Assembly: GCF_002364335.1 (NCBI RefSeq) | Contig: NZ_DEXW01000025.1 | Coordinates: 40,043-104,042, forward strand | Direction: 5' to 3' | DNA: 64,000 nucleotides | DNA from: Winogradskyella sp. UBA3174 | Lineage (GTDB): Bacteria; Bacteroidota; Bacteroidia; Flavobacteriales; Flavobacteriaceae | In this document: positions 1 to 7,056 of the stretch, one piece after another | Position numbering within the stretch: the first letter of the stretch is position 1 | How the letters are laid out: every line of letters starts with the position of its first letter | The notes under the pieces: generated by a model | Told to the model about the DNA's origin: nothing | The model's input: the letters and a program-made list of their open reading frames with translations, nothing else | The model's database searches: none | Position numbers and translations under genes: made by a program

Positions 1-109
1 GACTTAAGAAATAGTAAACTTTCTACTGTAATTAATTCGTAACTAATTGGTTATTATAAAGGTAAGAAATTTTATGACATAACTTGGAGAAATCTAACGC
101 TTTAGGTTT

Positions 110-1315
110 TTAGAGCGTAATCTCTAATTGATTATGTAATATATCATCAAAAGTCTCACGTTTTCTTATAAGATGAGCTTTACCTTTGTGGACTAATACT
201 TCAGCAGGTCTGTACCGCGAATTATAATTGCTAGTCATAGAATAACAATAGGCTCCAGCATTTTTAAAGCATAGAATATCGTCTTCGTTTATTTCAGAAA
301 TACGTCTATTATTTGCAAATGTGTCTGTTTCACAGATGTAGCCAACCACTGAGTAAAAACGTTCACACCCTTTTGGGTTTGAGATATTCTCTATTTCGTG
401 CTGAGAACCATATAGCATTGGTCGTATTAAATGATTGAAACCAGAATCTATCTGAGCAAAAACGGTTGATGTTGTTTGTTTCACCACATTTACTTTAGCT
501 AAAAATACTCCAGCTTCGCTAACTAAAAATTTACCGGGCTCAAAAGCTAAGGTTAAATCTTTGCCATAGGCTTTACAAAACTCATTAAAACGCGTTGATA
601 GTTTATCGCCTAATTCTTTAATATTAGTTTCAATGTCACCTATTTTATAAGGTACTTTAAATCCTGAACCAAAATCTATAAATTCTAGATTTTTAAAATT
701 CTTAGCGGTTTCGAATAGAATTTCACTGGCATATAAAAAGACATCAATATCTAAAATATCACTACCTGTGTGCATGTGAATACCGTTGATATTCATTTTT
801 GTGTTTTCTACAATACGTAATAAAAGTGGAATTTGATGAATTGAAATTCCGAATTTACTATCTATATGTCCAACAGAAATATTGGTATTTCCACCAGCCA
901 TAACATGCGGATTAATACGAATGCAAACTGGTACTTTTGGGTGTTTAGTACCAAATTGTTCTAGAATTGAAAGGTTGTCTATATTAATTTGTACGTCTAG
1001 TTTAGCTGCCTTTTCAATCTCCTCGAGTGATACTCCATTTGGTGTAAAAATAATATCCTCTGGTTTAAAGCCAGCTTTTAAACCTAATTGTACTTCTTGT
1101 ATAGAAACAGTATCTAAACCAGAACCAAGCGAGTTAAATAATTTTAAAACAGAAATATTAGAGAGTGCTTTAACTGCATAATTCAGCTTCAGCTTTTTCA
1201 CTTTGCTAAATGCATTTGTTAGTCGTTTGTATTGACTAACAATAGTTTCAGCATCATAAACGTAAATAGGACTTCCAAAGTCTTTCGCAATCTTTAATAA
1301 GGTATTATGTTTCAT
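110..1315 (-). CDS. lysA: Diaminopimelate decarboxylase
   Basis: This PLP enzyme makes the last step of lysine synthesis, decarboxylating meso-diaminopimelate to L-lysine in the cytosol. The fold-type III (alanine-racemase-like) barrel is complete at 401 residues. The PLP lysine sits in the motif NYAVKA (Lys49), the phosphate-binding GSGF motif is near residue 216, an EPGKFLVSEAG segment follows, and the CETD motif near residue 330 provides the active-site cysteine from the partner subunit. ATG start; a TAnnTTTG box lies about 30 bases upstream. The gene is divergent from an ACT-like protein gene. The succinylase gene dapD elsewhere in the window fits the same pathway. Confidence 0.96.
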   Translation of the reverse strand: MKHNTLLKIAKDFGSPIYVYDAETIVSQYKRLTNAFSKVKKLKLNYAVKALSNISVLKLFNSLGSGLDTVSIQEVQLGLKAGFKPEDIIFTPNGVSLEEIEKAAKLDVQINIDNLSILEQFGTKHPKVPVCIRINPHVMAGGNTNISVGHIDSKFGISIHQIPLLLRIVENTKMNINGIHMHTGSDILDIDVFLYASEILFETAKNFKNLEFIDFGSGFKVPYKIGDIETNIKELGDKLSTRFNEFCKAYGKDLTLAFEPGKFLVSEAGVFLAKVNVVKQTTSTVFAQIDSGFNHLIRPMLYGSQHEIENISNPKGCERFYSVVGYICETDTFANNRRISEINEDDILCFKNAGAYCYSMTSNYNSRYRPAEVLVHKGKAHLIRKRETFDDILHNQLEITL

Positions 1316-1345
1316 TGGTTATAAATCTTAATATGTATAGAGCAT

Positions 1346-1353
1346 CAAAAATA
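1346..1353 (-). promoter_or_regulatory. -7 box of lysA
   Basis: The minus strand reads TATTTTTG, an exact match to the Bacteroidota -7 consensus TAnnTTTG, 30 bases before the lysA start. No clear -33 TTG is present at the usual spacing. Confidence 0.5.
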
Positions 1354-1428
1354 TATGTAAGTCGAATTAAAAACATAAAAATTAAAAAATTGTACTAATT
1401 TAGCACAAAATGTTAAATAATTAACAAA

Positions 1429-2085
1429 TTGAAAACAATAGCCTCTTGTGTTCAGGAAATAATAATGTCTAGTCCTTTTTTAGAGGAAGGCTTATCACGA
1501 CAAATCATTAATTTTTCTGCTTTAGCAAAAGATTTAAATCAGCCTATTTCTGAAATGCTTCGGAAACCCGTCAAAGATGGAGCAATTATGATGGCATTAC
1601 GACGCCAACAAAACCCTTTGAATCTTGATAATTCTATTCGTTTAAAAAAGGTTTTTAAAAATTTGGGTGATATTACAGTACGTTCAAATTTAAGCGACTT
1701 TACATTTCAGAACTCTAATACATTGATAAATAGTCATACTCAAGTTTTAGAAAAAATGAGTAGTAATCATCAGATTTTTTATGCGTTTACACGTGGTATG
1801 TTTGAGAGTAATATTATTATATCTACTTCGGAAAAAGGAAGCATCTTAAACGCATTTAAAAATGAAACTCAAATTGGGTTACAAGATAAATTGTGTGCCA
1901 TTAGTATCTACTTACCAAAAGGAAACTCAAAAATAGCTGGTTTATACTACCAAATTTTTAAACGTTTGGCTTGGGAAAAAATCACATTATATGAGGTTGT
2001 TTCTACAACCAATGAGTTTACTTTGGTCGTAGAGGACTACTTAGTAGATAAAGCGTTTTCAGTAATTAAGCGTTTAAAAGATTAA
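1429..2085 (+). CDS. ACT-like domain protein of unknown function
   Basis: This 218-residue protein has a helical N-terminal part (about residues 1-65, with SPFLEEGLSRQIINFSALA) and a C-terminal ACT-like region (about 145-215) whose pattern is a leucine/glycine-rich helix, then ITLYEVVSTTNEFTLVVED. I know related Bacteroidota proteins beginning KTxxxxxxEIIxxSPFLEE, so I take the TTG at 1429 as the start; the next in-frame ATG (1465) would cut into that conserved block. ACT domains usually bind amino acids and the gene is divergent from lysA, so a role in amino-acid sensing is possible but unproven. No catalytic domain is visible. Confidence 0.7.
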   Translation: MKTIASCVQEIIMSSPFLEEGLSRQIINFSALAKDLNQPISEMLRKPVKDGAIMMALRRQQNPLNLDNSIRLKKVFKNLGDITVRSNLSDFTFQNSNTLINSHTQVLEKMSSNHQIFYAFTRGMFESNIIISTSEKGSILNAFKNETQIGLQDKLCAISIYLPKGNSKIAGLYYQIFKRLAWEKITLYEVVSTTNEFTLVVEDYLVDKAFSVIKRLKD

Positions 2086-2166
2086 AATATTTTACAGCAA
2101 TAAAAATGATAAATAGTACTTATTATTTCTTTAAATATTAAGAGTTTAAATCAATAATGAAAACTA

Positions 2167-2197
2167 TTGGCAAAAACGCTTAACTATCGTATTTTTG
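2167..2197 (+). promoter_or_regulatory. sucC promoter (TTG-N20-TATTTTTG)
   Basis: TTG at 2167-2169, a 20-base spacer and TATTTTTG at 2190-2197 form a near-ideal Bacteroidota promoter. Transcription would begin near 2204, about 20 bases before the sucC ATG at 2224. This makes the TTG at 2167 a -33 element rather than a start codon. Confidence 0.75.
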
Positions 2198-2223
2198 CTC
2201 AACGAAATAAATTTCTGATAAAA

Positions 2224-3414
2224 ATGAATTTACACGAATATCAAGGAAAAGAATTATTAAGCAGTTTTGGAGTACGTATTCAACGCGGAATCGTTGTTCA
2301 AAGTGCTAAAGAAGCTGTAGATGCAGCAAAGCAATTAACTGCTGAGACAGGAACAGGTTGGCATGTTATTAAAGCTCAGGTTCATGCAGGTGGACGTGGA
2401 AAAGGTGGAGGCGTTAAATTGGCTAAAAACCTAAATGAAGTTGAAGAAATTGCAGGAAAAATAATAGGTATGGATTTGGTAACACCTCAAACTTCAGCAG
2501 AAGGGAAACGTGTCCATCAAGTTTTAGTTGCCGAAGATGTTTATTATCCAGGAAAAAATGAGCCACAAGAATATTATATGTCTGTGTTATTAAATCGTGG
2601 AACAGGTAGAAATATGATTGTATATTCTACAGAAGGTGGAATGGACATTGAAACAGTTGCAGAAGAAACCCCAGAGTTAATACACAATGAAGAAATTGAT
2701 GCATCAACTGGTATTTTACCTTTTCAAGCGCGTCGTATAGCCTTTAATTTAGGTTTATCTGGTACAGCTTTTAAAGAAATGACAAAATTTGTTACCGCTT
2801 TATATACCGCTTATGTTAAATCTGATGCCTCTTTATTTGAAATCAATCCGGTTTTAAAGACAAGTGACGATTTGATTATGGCAGTAGATGCTAAAGTTAC
2901 TTTAGACGCTAACGCTTTATACAGACACAGAGATTTAGCACAATTACGTGATTTACGTGAAGAAAATCCAATTGAAGTTGAAGCAGGCGCTTTAGGTTTA
3001 AACTATGTGGACTTAGAAGGAAACGTTGGTTGTATGGTAAATGGCGCTGGTTTAGCAATGGCAACTATGGATTTAATAAAGCAAGCAGGTGGTGAGCCAG
3101 CAAACTTTTTAGATGTAGGTGGTACAGCAGATGCTGCTAGAGTAGAAGCAGCCTTTGGTATTATATTAAAAGATCCTGCTGTAAAAGCCATATTAATAAA
3201 TATTTTTGGTGGTATTGTAAGATGTGATCGTGTTGCACAAGGTGTTATTGATGCTTATAAGAACATGGGTAATATTTCTGTGCCAATTATTGTGCGTTTG
3301 CAAGGAACTAATGCAGACATCGCTAAAGAATTAATTGATAATTCTGGTTTAGATGTAATGAGTGCAACAGAATTTCAAGAAGCTGCAGATAAAGTACAGG
3401 CAGTCCTTTCTTAA
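2224..3414 (+). CDS. sucC: Succinate-CoA ligase, ADP-forming, beta subunit
   Basis: The beta subunit of the citric-acid-cycle enzyme that converts succinyl-CoA to succinate with NTP formation. It is 396 residues long, usual for the family. It begins MNLHEYQGKELL and has an ATP-grasp domain with the KAQVHAGGRGKGGGVK segment near residue 45, the FEINPL-like FEINPVL motif, and the C-terminal CoA-ligase domain with NGAGLAMATMD and GGIVRCDRVA. I start it at the ATG at 2224; the longer frame back to 2167 runs through the promoter. sucD is not next to it in this window. Confidence 0.95.
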   Translation: MNLHEYQGKELLSSFGVRIQRGIVVQSAKEAVDAAKQLTAETGTGWHVIKAQVHAGGRGKGGGVKLAKNLNEVEEIAGKIIGMDLVTPQTSAEGKRVHQVLVAEDVYYPGKNEPQEYYMSVLLNRGTGRNMIVYSTEGGMDIETVAEETPELIHNEEIDASTGILPFQARRIAFNLGLSGTAFKEMTKFVTALYTAYVKSDASLFEINPVLKTSDDLIMAVDAKVTLDANALYRHRDLAQLRDLREENPIEVEAGALGLNYVDLEGNVGCMVNGAGLAMATMDLIKQAGGEPANFLDVGGTADAARVEAAFGIILKDPAVKAILINIFGGIVRCDRVAQGVIDAYKNMGNISVPIIVRLQGTNADIAKELIDNSGLDVMSATEFQEAADKVQAVLS

Positions 3415-3438
3415 TATTTAACATTAGTGTTAAATATT
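3413..3438 (+). terminator. Hairpin at the end of sucC
   Basis: AATATTTAAC (3413-3422) and GTTAAATATT (3429-3438) are a perfect 10-base inverted repeat with a 6-base loop, overlapping the sucC stop codon. The stem is all A/T apart from one pair and the T tract is short, so it would be a weak terminator. Confidence 0.4.
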
Positions 3439-3468
3439 TGATAACCAATGTTAAACAGTGTTAAGAAC

Positions 3469-3495
3469 TGTAACTGCTTTAGTAATTAGGCGTCT
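3469..3495 (+). promoter_or_regulatory. ECF-sigma-like promoter before the small exported protein gene
   Basis: TGTAACT (3469-3475), 16 bases, then GTCT (3492-3495, within CGTCTATTAAG). The AAC core at -35 and CGTC at -10 are typical of ECF sigma promoters. The same motif at the same spacing appears at three other places in this window. Confidence 0.55.
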
Positions 3496-3527
3496 ATTAA
3501 GTATCAATCTTATAAAAACAAATAATT

Positions 3528-3869
3528 ATGAAAACATTAAAAATGTTAGTACTAGTCGTAGCGATTACGTTTAGTAGTGAACTCACAGCAAGTACAAACC
3601 CGATCGAAAAAGCTGAACCAGCTTCAATCACTGAAACTGTTGGAGAACTATTGAAAAATCCTGATTTTCAATTGGACAAAGAAGTCAATGCCATGGTTGC
3701 TATTTTCATAAATCAAAATGATGAAATTGTGGTATTATCAGTGGATACTGATAACAAATCAGTAGAAAAGTACATTAAGAGTCGTTTAAACTATCAGAAG
3801 ATATCTAAGACAGCTAGTGGCGATACTAAGTCGTTTAAGATTCCTGTAAAGATGACTAAATCGAATTGA
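3528..3869 (+). CDS. Small exported protein, function unknown
   Basis: A 113-residue protein with an N-terminal signal peptide (MKTLKMLVLVVAITFSSELTA, cleavage likely near residue 21-23). The rest is a short soluble domain of about 85 residues with a central strand AMVAIFINQNDEIVVLSV and a basic C-terminus. This layout resembles small periplasmic proteins that are common in Flavobacteriaceae, but I cannot name a function. It stands alone between sucC and a convergent DUF1456 gene, and its upstream region carries an ECF-sigma-like promoter, which suggests envelope-stress or similar control. Confidence 0.7.
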   Translation: MKTLKMLVLVVAITFSSELTASTNPIEKAEPASITETVGELLKNPDFQLDKEVNAMVAIFINQNDEIVVLSVDTDNKSVEKYIKSRLNYQKISKTASGDTKSFKIPVKMTKSN

Positions 3870-3888
3870 GGAGTTTAGGTTTTATTTT

Positions 3889-3919
3889 AAAGAGCAACGT
3901 TAATCGTTGCTCTTTTTTT
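3889..3919. terminator. Bidirectional intrinsic terminator
   Basis: AAAGAGCAACG (3889-3899) pairs with CGTTGCTCTTT (3905-3915) across a TTAAT loop, followed by a T run to 3919. It separates two convergent genes and overlaps the last codons of the minus-strand DUF1456 gene. Confidence 0.85.
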
Positions 3920-4169
3920 GTTTGTTTGTATTTGGTTTTTCACCTTTCTTAGGTAAAGGACCTCTTAGGTGAATAATTAAGGCATTTAAGAAATTTCTTA
4001 GAACCTGATCTCCACATTCCATAAATTTTGGATGGTCTTCATTTCTAAACATAGCATTGAGTTCACTTTTAGAAATTCTAAAATCAACCAAGGTTAAAAT
4101 CTTTACGATATCATCATCTCTTAGCTTGTGCGCAACTCTTAGTTTCTTAAATATGTCATTATTAGTCAT
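3900..4169 (-). CDS. DUF1456 family protein (single-repeat YehS-like)
   Basis: An 89-residue protein matching one repeat of the DUF1456/YehS family: FKKLRVAHKLRDDDIVKIL, then FRISKSELNAMFRNEDHPKFMECGDQVLRNFLNALI. E. coli YehS has two such repeats in about 155 residues; here there is one repeat and a basic tail (KKGEKPNTNKQKKSND). The function of the family is not established. ATG start. The perfect palindrome CTCTTATTAAGAG lies just upstream at 4188-4200 and might be an operator. Confidence 0.75.
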   Translation of the reverse strand: MTNNDIFKKLRVAHKLRDDDIVKILTLVDFRISKSELNAMFRNEDHPKFMECGDQVLRNFLNALIIHLRGPLPKKGEKPNTNKQKKSND

Positions 4170-4541
4170 AGTAATTTTATTTAATGGCTCTTATTAAGAG
4201 AATTTATTTGTTATTAAAAGATGTTATGGCAAGCTGATTTAAAGTTAACTGATTTATGTTTTGTAAAATTTCTCAAATAAAAGCAGTTTACTAGAGCTTA
4301 TTTTAATTATATCAAATTCTGAAATCAGTTAAAGCGCATGTTTGAGAGGTTAATTGTTAGAAAAACAAGATGTAGTGCTCTTAAAGGTACTTCAGTCTTT
4401 AATTACAGCCACTGTACTGACATGACCAACGCTAAAAAATTCCGATAAAATACATTTAATTTTTCGACAAGATACAAGATATCAACGACAATAAAATAAT
4501 GTATCTCTGTAACTTTACATTATAAATAATTCCCTTTAATA
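4170..4541. other. Intergenic region of 372 bases, divergent promoters only
   Basis: No ORF or RNA gene is visible. It contains the palindrome CTCTTATTAAGAG (4188-4200) next to the minus-strand gene and a near-consensus -7 box TAACTTTA (4510-4517) 24 bases before the plus-strand gene. The rest is AT-rich and without a pattern I can support. Confidence 0.5.
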
Positions 4542-4943
4542 ATGATTAACCGTGCTGAAAAATTGAGCTTATTATCAGAAATGATTGCTTTCGCTCAAAC
4601 AGATGAAAATATAAAGACTATTGAATATAAATTTTTATTCAGTATCGCTAAACAACTAGATATATCTAAAGAAGATTTTGAATATCTATTTATGCACCCT
4701 GTTAATTATGTGCATTTAAAAACACATAGTGAACGTATTGTACAATTTCACAGACTTGTACTTTTAATGAACTTGGATCATAAAGTCGCACCTAAACAGT
4801 TGGTTAAAATTCACAACTTTGGTTTACGAATGGGTTTAAGTCACGAGTCTATTAATCGTGTGTTAGATTTAATGGATAGTTTTCCTAATAAAATAGTGCC
4901 ACCAGATTTTCTGATTGATATCTTTAAGGTGCAATATAATTAG
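4542..4943 (+). CDS. TerB-like helical protein, function unknown
   Basis: A 133-residue all-helical protein: LSLLSEMIAFAQTDENIKTIEYKFLFSIAKQLDISKEDFEYL. The pattern of an acidic residue after the first helix, then a helix ending in 'LDIS', is like TerB/DjlA-type domains. It ends close to uvrB on the opposite strand, and homologues are often misnamed after uvrB because of that neighbour; nothing in the sequence resembles UvrB. No signal peptide or membrane segment. Confidence 0.6.
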   Translation: MINRAEKLSLLSEMIAFAQTDENIKTIEYKFLFSIAKQLDISKEDFEYLFMHPVNYVHLKTHSERIVQFHRLVLLMNLDHKVAPKQLVKIHNFGLRMGLSHESINRVLDLMDSFPNKIVPPDFLIDIFKVQYN

Positions 4944-5014
4944 TAGTCAATGCTCAATATGTAGGTAAGTGATTTTAGATTTTAACTTCTAGACTTAGTA
5001 AGGAACAAGTTCAA

Positions 5015-7021
5015 CTACTTCACTTTCAATCCTTCTAATTTACCCTGATAAGCCGTAATTTCATCTCTAAAACGTGCCGCTTCCATAAAGTCTAATGCTT
5101 TTGCAGCTTGCTCCATATTCTTACGCTTTTCTCTAATTTTCTTTTCTAATTCACCTTTTGTTAGATATTCGCTTTCTGGTTCTGCCGCTATTTTAGCATC
5201 AAGTTCGGTTCTATAAGTACTCACAGAATTTTTTGATAATGCACTGTTTAAACTCTTATTTAATGCTGTAGGTACAAGGTTATGTTTTGTATTATAGGCA
5301 ATTTGTTTTTCGCGACGATACTCAGTATCATCAATAGTTTGTTTCATGCTCCTTGTAATTTTATCAGCATACATTATAGCTTTACCATTTAAGTTTCTTG
5401 CAGCTCTACCAACAGTTTGCGTTAAAGAACGGTTAGAACGCAGGAAACCTTCTTTATCTGCATCTAATATGGCAACTAAAGAAACTTCCGGCAGATCTAA
5501 TCCTTCACGAAGTAAATTAACTCCCACTAAAACATCAAAAACACCTTTACGTAAATCTTGCATTATTTCTACACGTTCCAACGTATCAACATCACTATGG
5601 ATATAGCGACAGCGAATAGAAATACGCGTTAAATATTTTGTCAACTCTTCAGCCATACGTTTGGTTAATGTTGTAACCAAAGTACGTTCGTCTTTTTCCA
5701 CACGATCTTGAATTTCTTCTATTAAATCGTCAATTTGGTTTAAACTTGGCCTTACTTCAATAATGGGATCTAATAAGCCTGTTGGGCGAATCACTTGCTC
5801 CACAAAAATACCGTCAGTTTTTTGCATTTCGTAATCTGCAGGTGTGGCACTTACATAAATCACTTGGTTTTGTAGTGCTTCAAATTCTTCAAATTTTAAA
5901 GGTCTATTGTCCATAGCAGCTGGTAGGCGAAAACCATAATCTACCAAGTTTATTTTTCGACTTCTATCCCCTCCATACATGGCATGTACTTGCGAAATTG
6001 TAACATGACTTTCATCTACTACCATCAAATAATCATCAGGAAAATAATCGAGTAAACAGAAAGGTCTCGTTCCTGGTGCTCTGCCATCTAAGTATCTCGA
6101 ATAGTTTTCAATTCCAGAACAATAGCCTAGCTCTCGGATCATCTCTAAATCGAATTCCGTGCGTTCTTTTAAACGTTTGGCTTCAAGGTGTTTTTCAATA
6201 CCTTTAAAATAATCGTGTTGTTTTACTAAATCATCTTGAATATCTTTTAGGGCTCCATTCAAAACATCAGGTGATGTGACAAACATATTTGCAGGATAGA
6301 TATTTAGGCGGTCGTAACGCTCAATAATTTCATTTGTTCTCGCATCAAAGGCTTCAATTTCTTCAATTTCATCACCAAAAAAGTGAATTCGGAATGCATT
6401 ATCTGAATAGCCAGGAAATACATCTACCGTATCTCCTTTAATTCTGAAGTTTCCATTTTTAAATTCAGCTTCTGTACGCGAGTATAAACTCTGCACTAAC
6501 TTATGCAATAATGCGGTACGCGAAATAATTTGATCGCGTTCTACTGAAATCACATTTTTTTGAAACTCAACAGGATTTCCAATACCGTATAAACAGGATA
6601 CAGAAGCGACAACAATAACATCGCGACGACCAGACAATAAGGAAGAAGTAGTGCTTAATCGCATCTTCTCAATTTCCTCATTAATAGATAGATCCTTTTC
6701 TATATAAACACCAGAAACTGGGATGTAAGCTTCGGGTTGGTAATAATCGTAATAGGATACGAAATATTCAACTGCATTTTCAGGAAAAAATTGTTTGAAC
6801 TCAGAGTATAGTTGTGCTGCTAACGTTTTGTTATGAGCTAAAACAAGGGTTGGCTTTTGTACTTCTTCAATAACATTAGCAACGGTAAATGTCTTACCAG
6901 AGCCAGTTACACCTAAAAGTGTTTGGTACTTTTCTTTATTTTCAATACCACTCGCTAATTGCTTTATAGCTTGGGGTTGGTCTCCTGTAGGCTTAAATTC
7001 TGATTCAATTTTAAAACGCAT
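5015..7021 (-). CDS. uvrB: Excinuclease ABC subunit B
   Basis: The damage-verification helicase of nucleotide excision repair, working with UvrA and UvrC. All 668 residues are present. Walker A is GVTGSGKT (37-44); the beta-hairpin region YYDYYQPEAY follows near residue 93; the DESH box is near residue 338; the helicase C-terminal motif VGRAARN is near 541; and a UVR motif for UvrC contact ends the protein (about 627-663). It starts 35 bases after the stop of a T9SS gene but has its own strong promoter in that gap, so it need not be part of that operon. Confidence 0.97.
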   Translation of the reverse strand: MRFKIESEFKPTGDQPQAIKQLASGIENKEKYQTLLGVTGSGKTFTVANVIEEVQKPTLVLAHNKTLAAQLYSEFKQFFPENAVEYFVSYYDYYQPEAYIPVSGVYIEKDLSINEEIEKMRLSTTSSLLSGRRDVIVVASVSCLYGIGNPVEFQKNVISVERDQIISRTALLHKLVQSLYSRTEAEFKNGNFRIKGDTVDVFPGYSDNAFRIHFFGDEIEEIEAFDARTNEIIERYDRLNIYPANMFVTSPDVLNGALKDIQDDLVKQHDYFKGIEKHLEAKRLKERTEFDLEMIRELGYCSGIENYSRYLDGRAPGTRPFCLLDYFPDDYLMVVDESHVTISQVHAMYGGDRSRKINLVDYGFRLPAAMDNRPLKFEEFEALQNQVIYVSATPADYEMQKTDGIFVEQVIRPTGLLDPIIEVRPSLNQIDDLIEEIQDRVEKDERTLVTTLTKRMAEELTKYLTRISIRCRYIHSDVDTLERVEIMQDLRKGVFDVLVGVNLLREGLDLPEVSLVAILDADKEGFLRSNRSLTQTVGRAARNLNGKAIMYADKITRSMKQTIDDTEYRREKQIAYNTKHNLVPTALNKSLNSALSKNSVSTYRTELDAKIAAEPESEYLTKGELEKKIREKRKNMEQAAKALDFMEAARFRDEITAYQGKLEGLKVK

Positions 7022-7025
7022 AAAA

Positions 7026-7056
7026 CAAAGTTACGAATAAGATTAGCAGAAATCAA
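7026..7056 (-). promoter_or_regulatory. uvrB promoter, leaderless
   Basis: On the minus strand TTG (7056-7054), 20 bases, then TAACTTTG (7033-7026). The ATG of uvrB follows after only four bases, so the transcript is probably leaderless or nearly so. The element starts immediately after the upstream T9SS gene's stop codon. Confidence 0.75.

Noticed and set aside
97..118. Terminator at the end of lysA
   Set aside because: ACGCT/AGCGT is only five pairs, overlaps the stop codon and has no T run on the correct strand.
2167..2223. Longer sucC beginning at TTG 2167
   Set aside because: The added residues do not belong to the family, and TTG 2167 is the -33 element of a TTG-N20-TATTTTTG promoter.
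4376..4400. A fifth ECF-like site near GTCTTTAA (4384)
   Set aside because: The upstream TGTAGT lacks the AAC core and the spacing is 17, not 16.
4542..4943. Second UvrB fragment
   Set aside because: Homologues are sometimes named so because of the neighbour, but the helical sequence has no UvrB motif.
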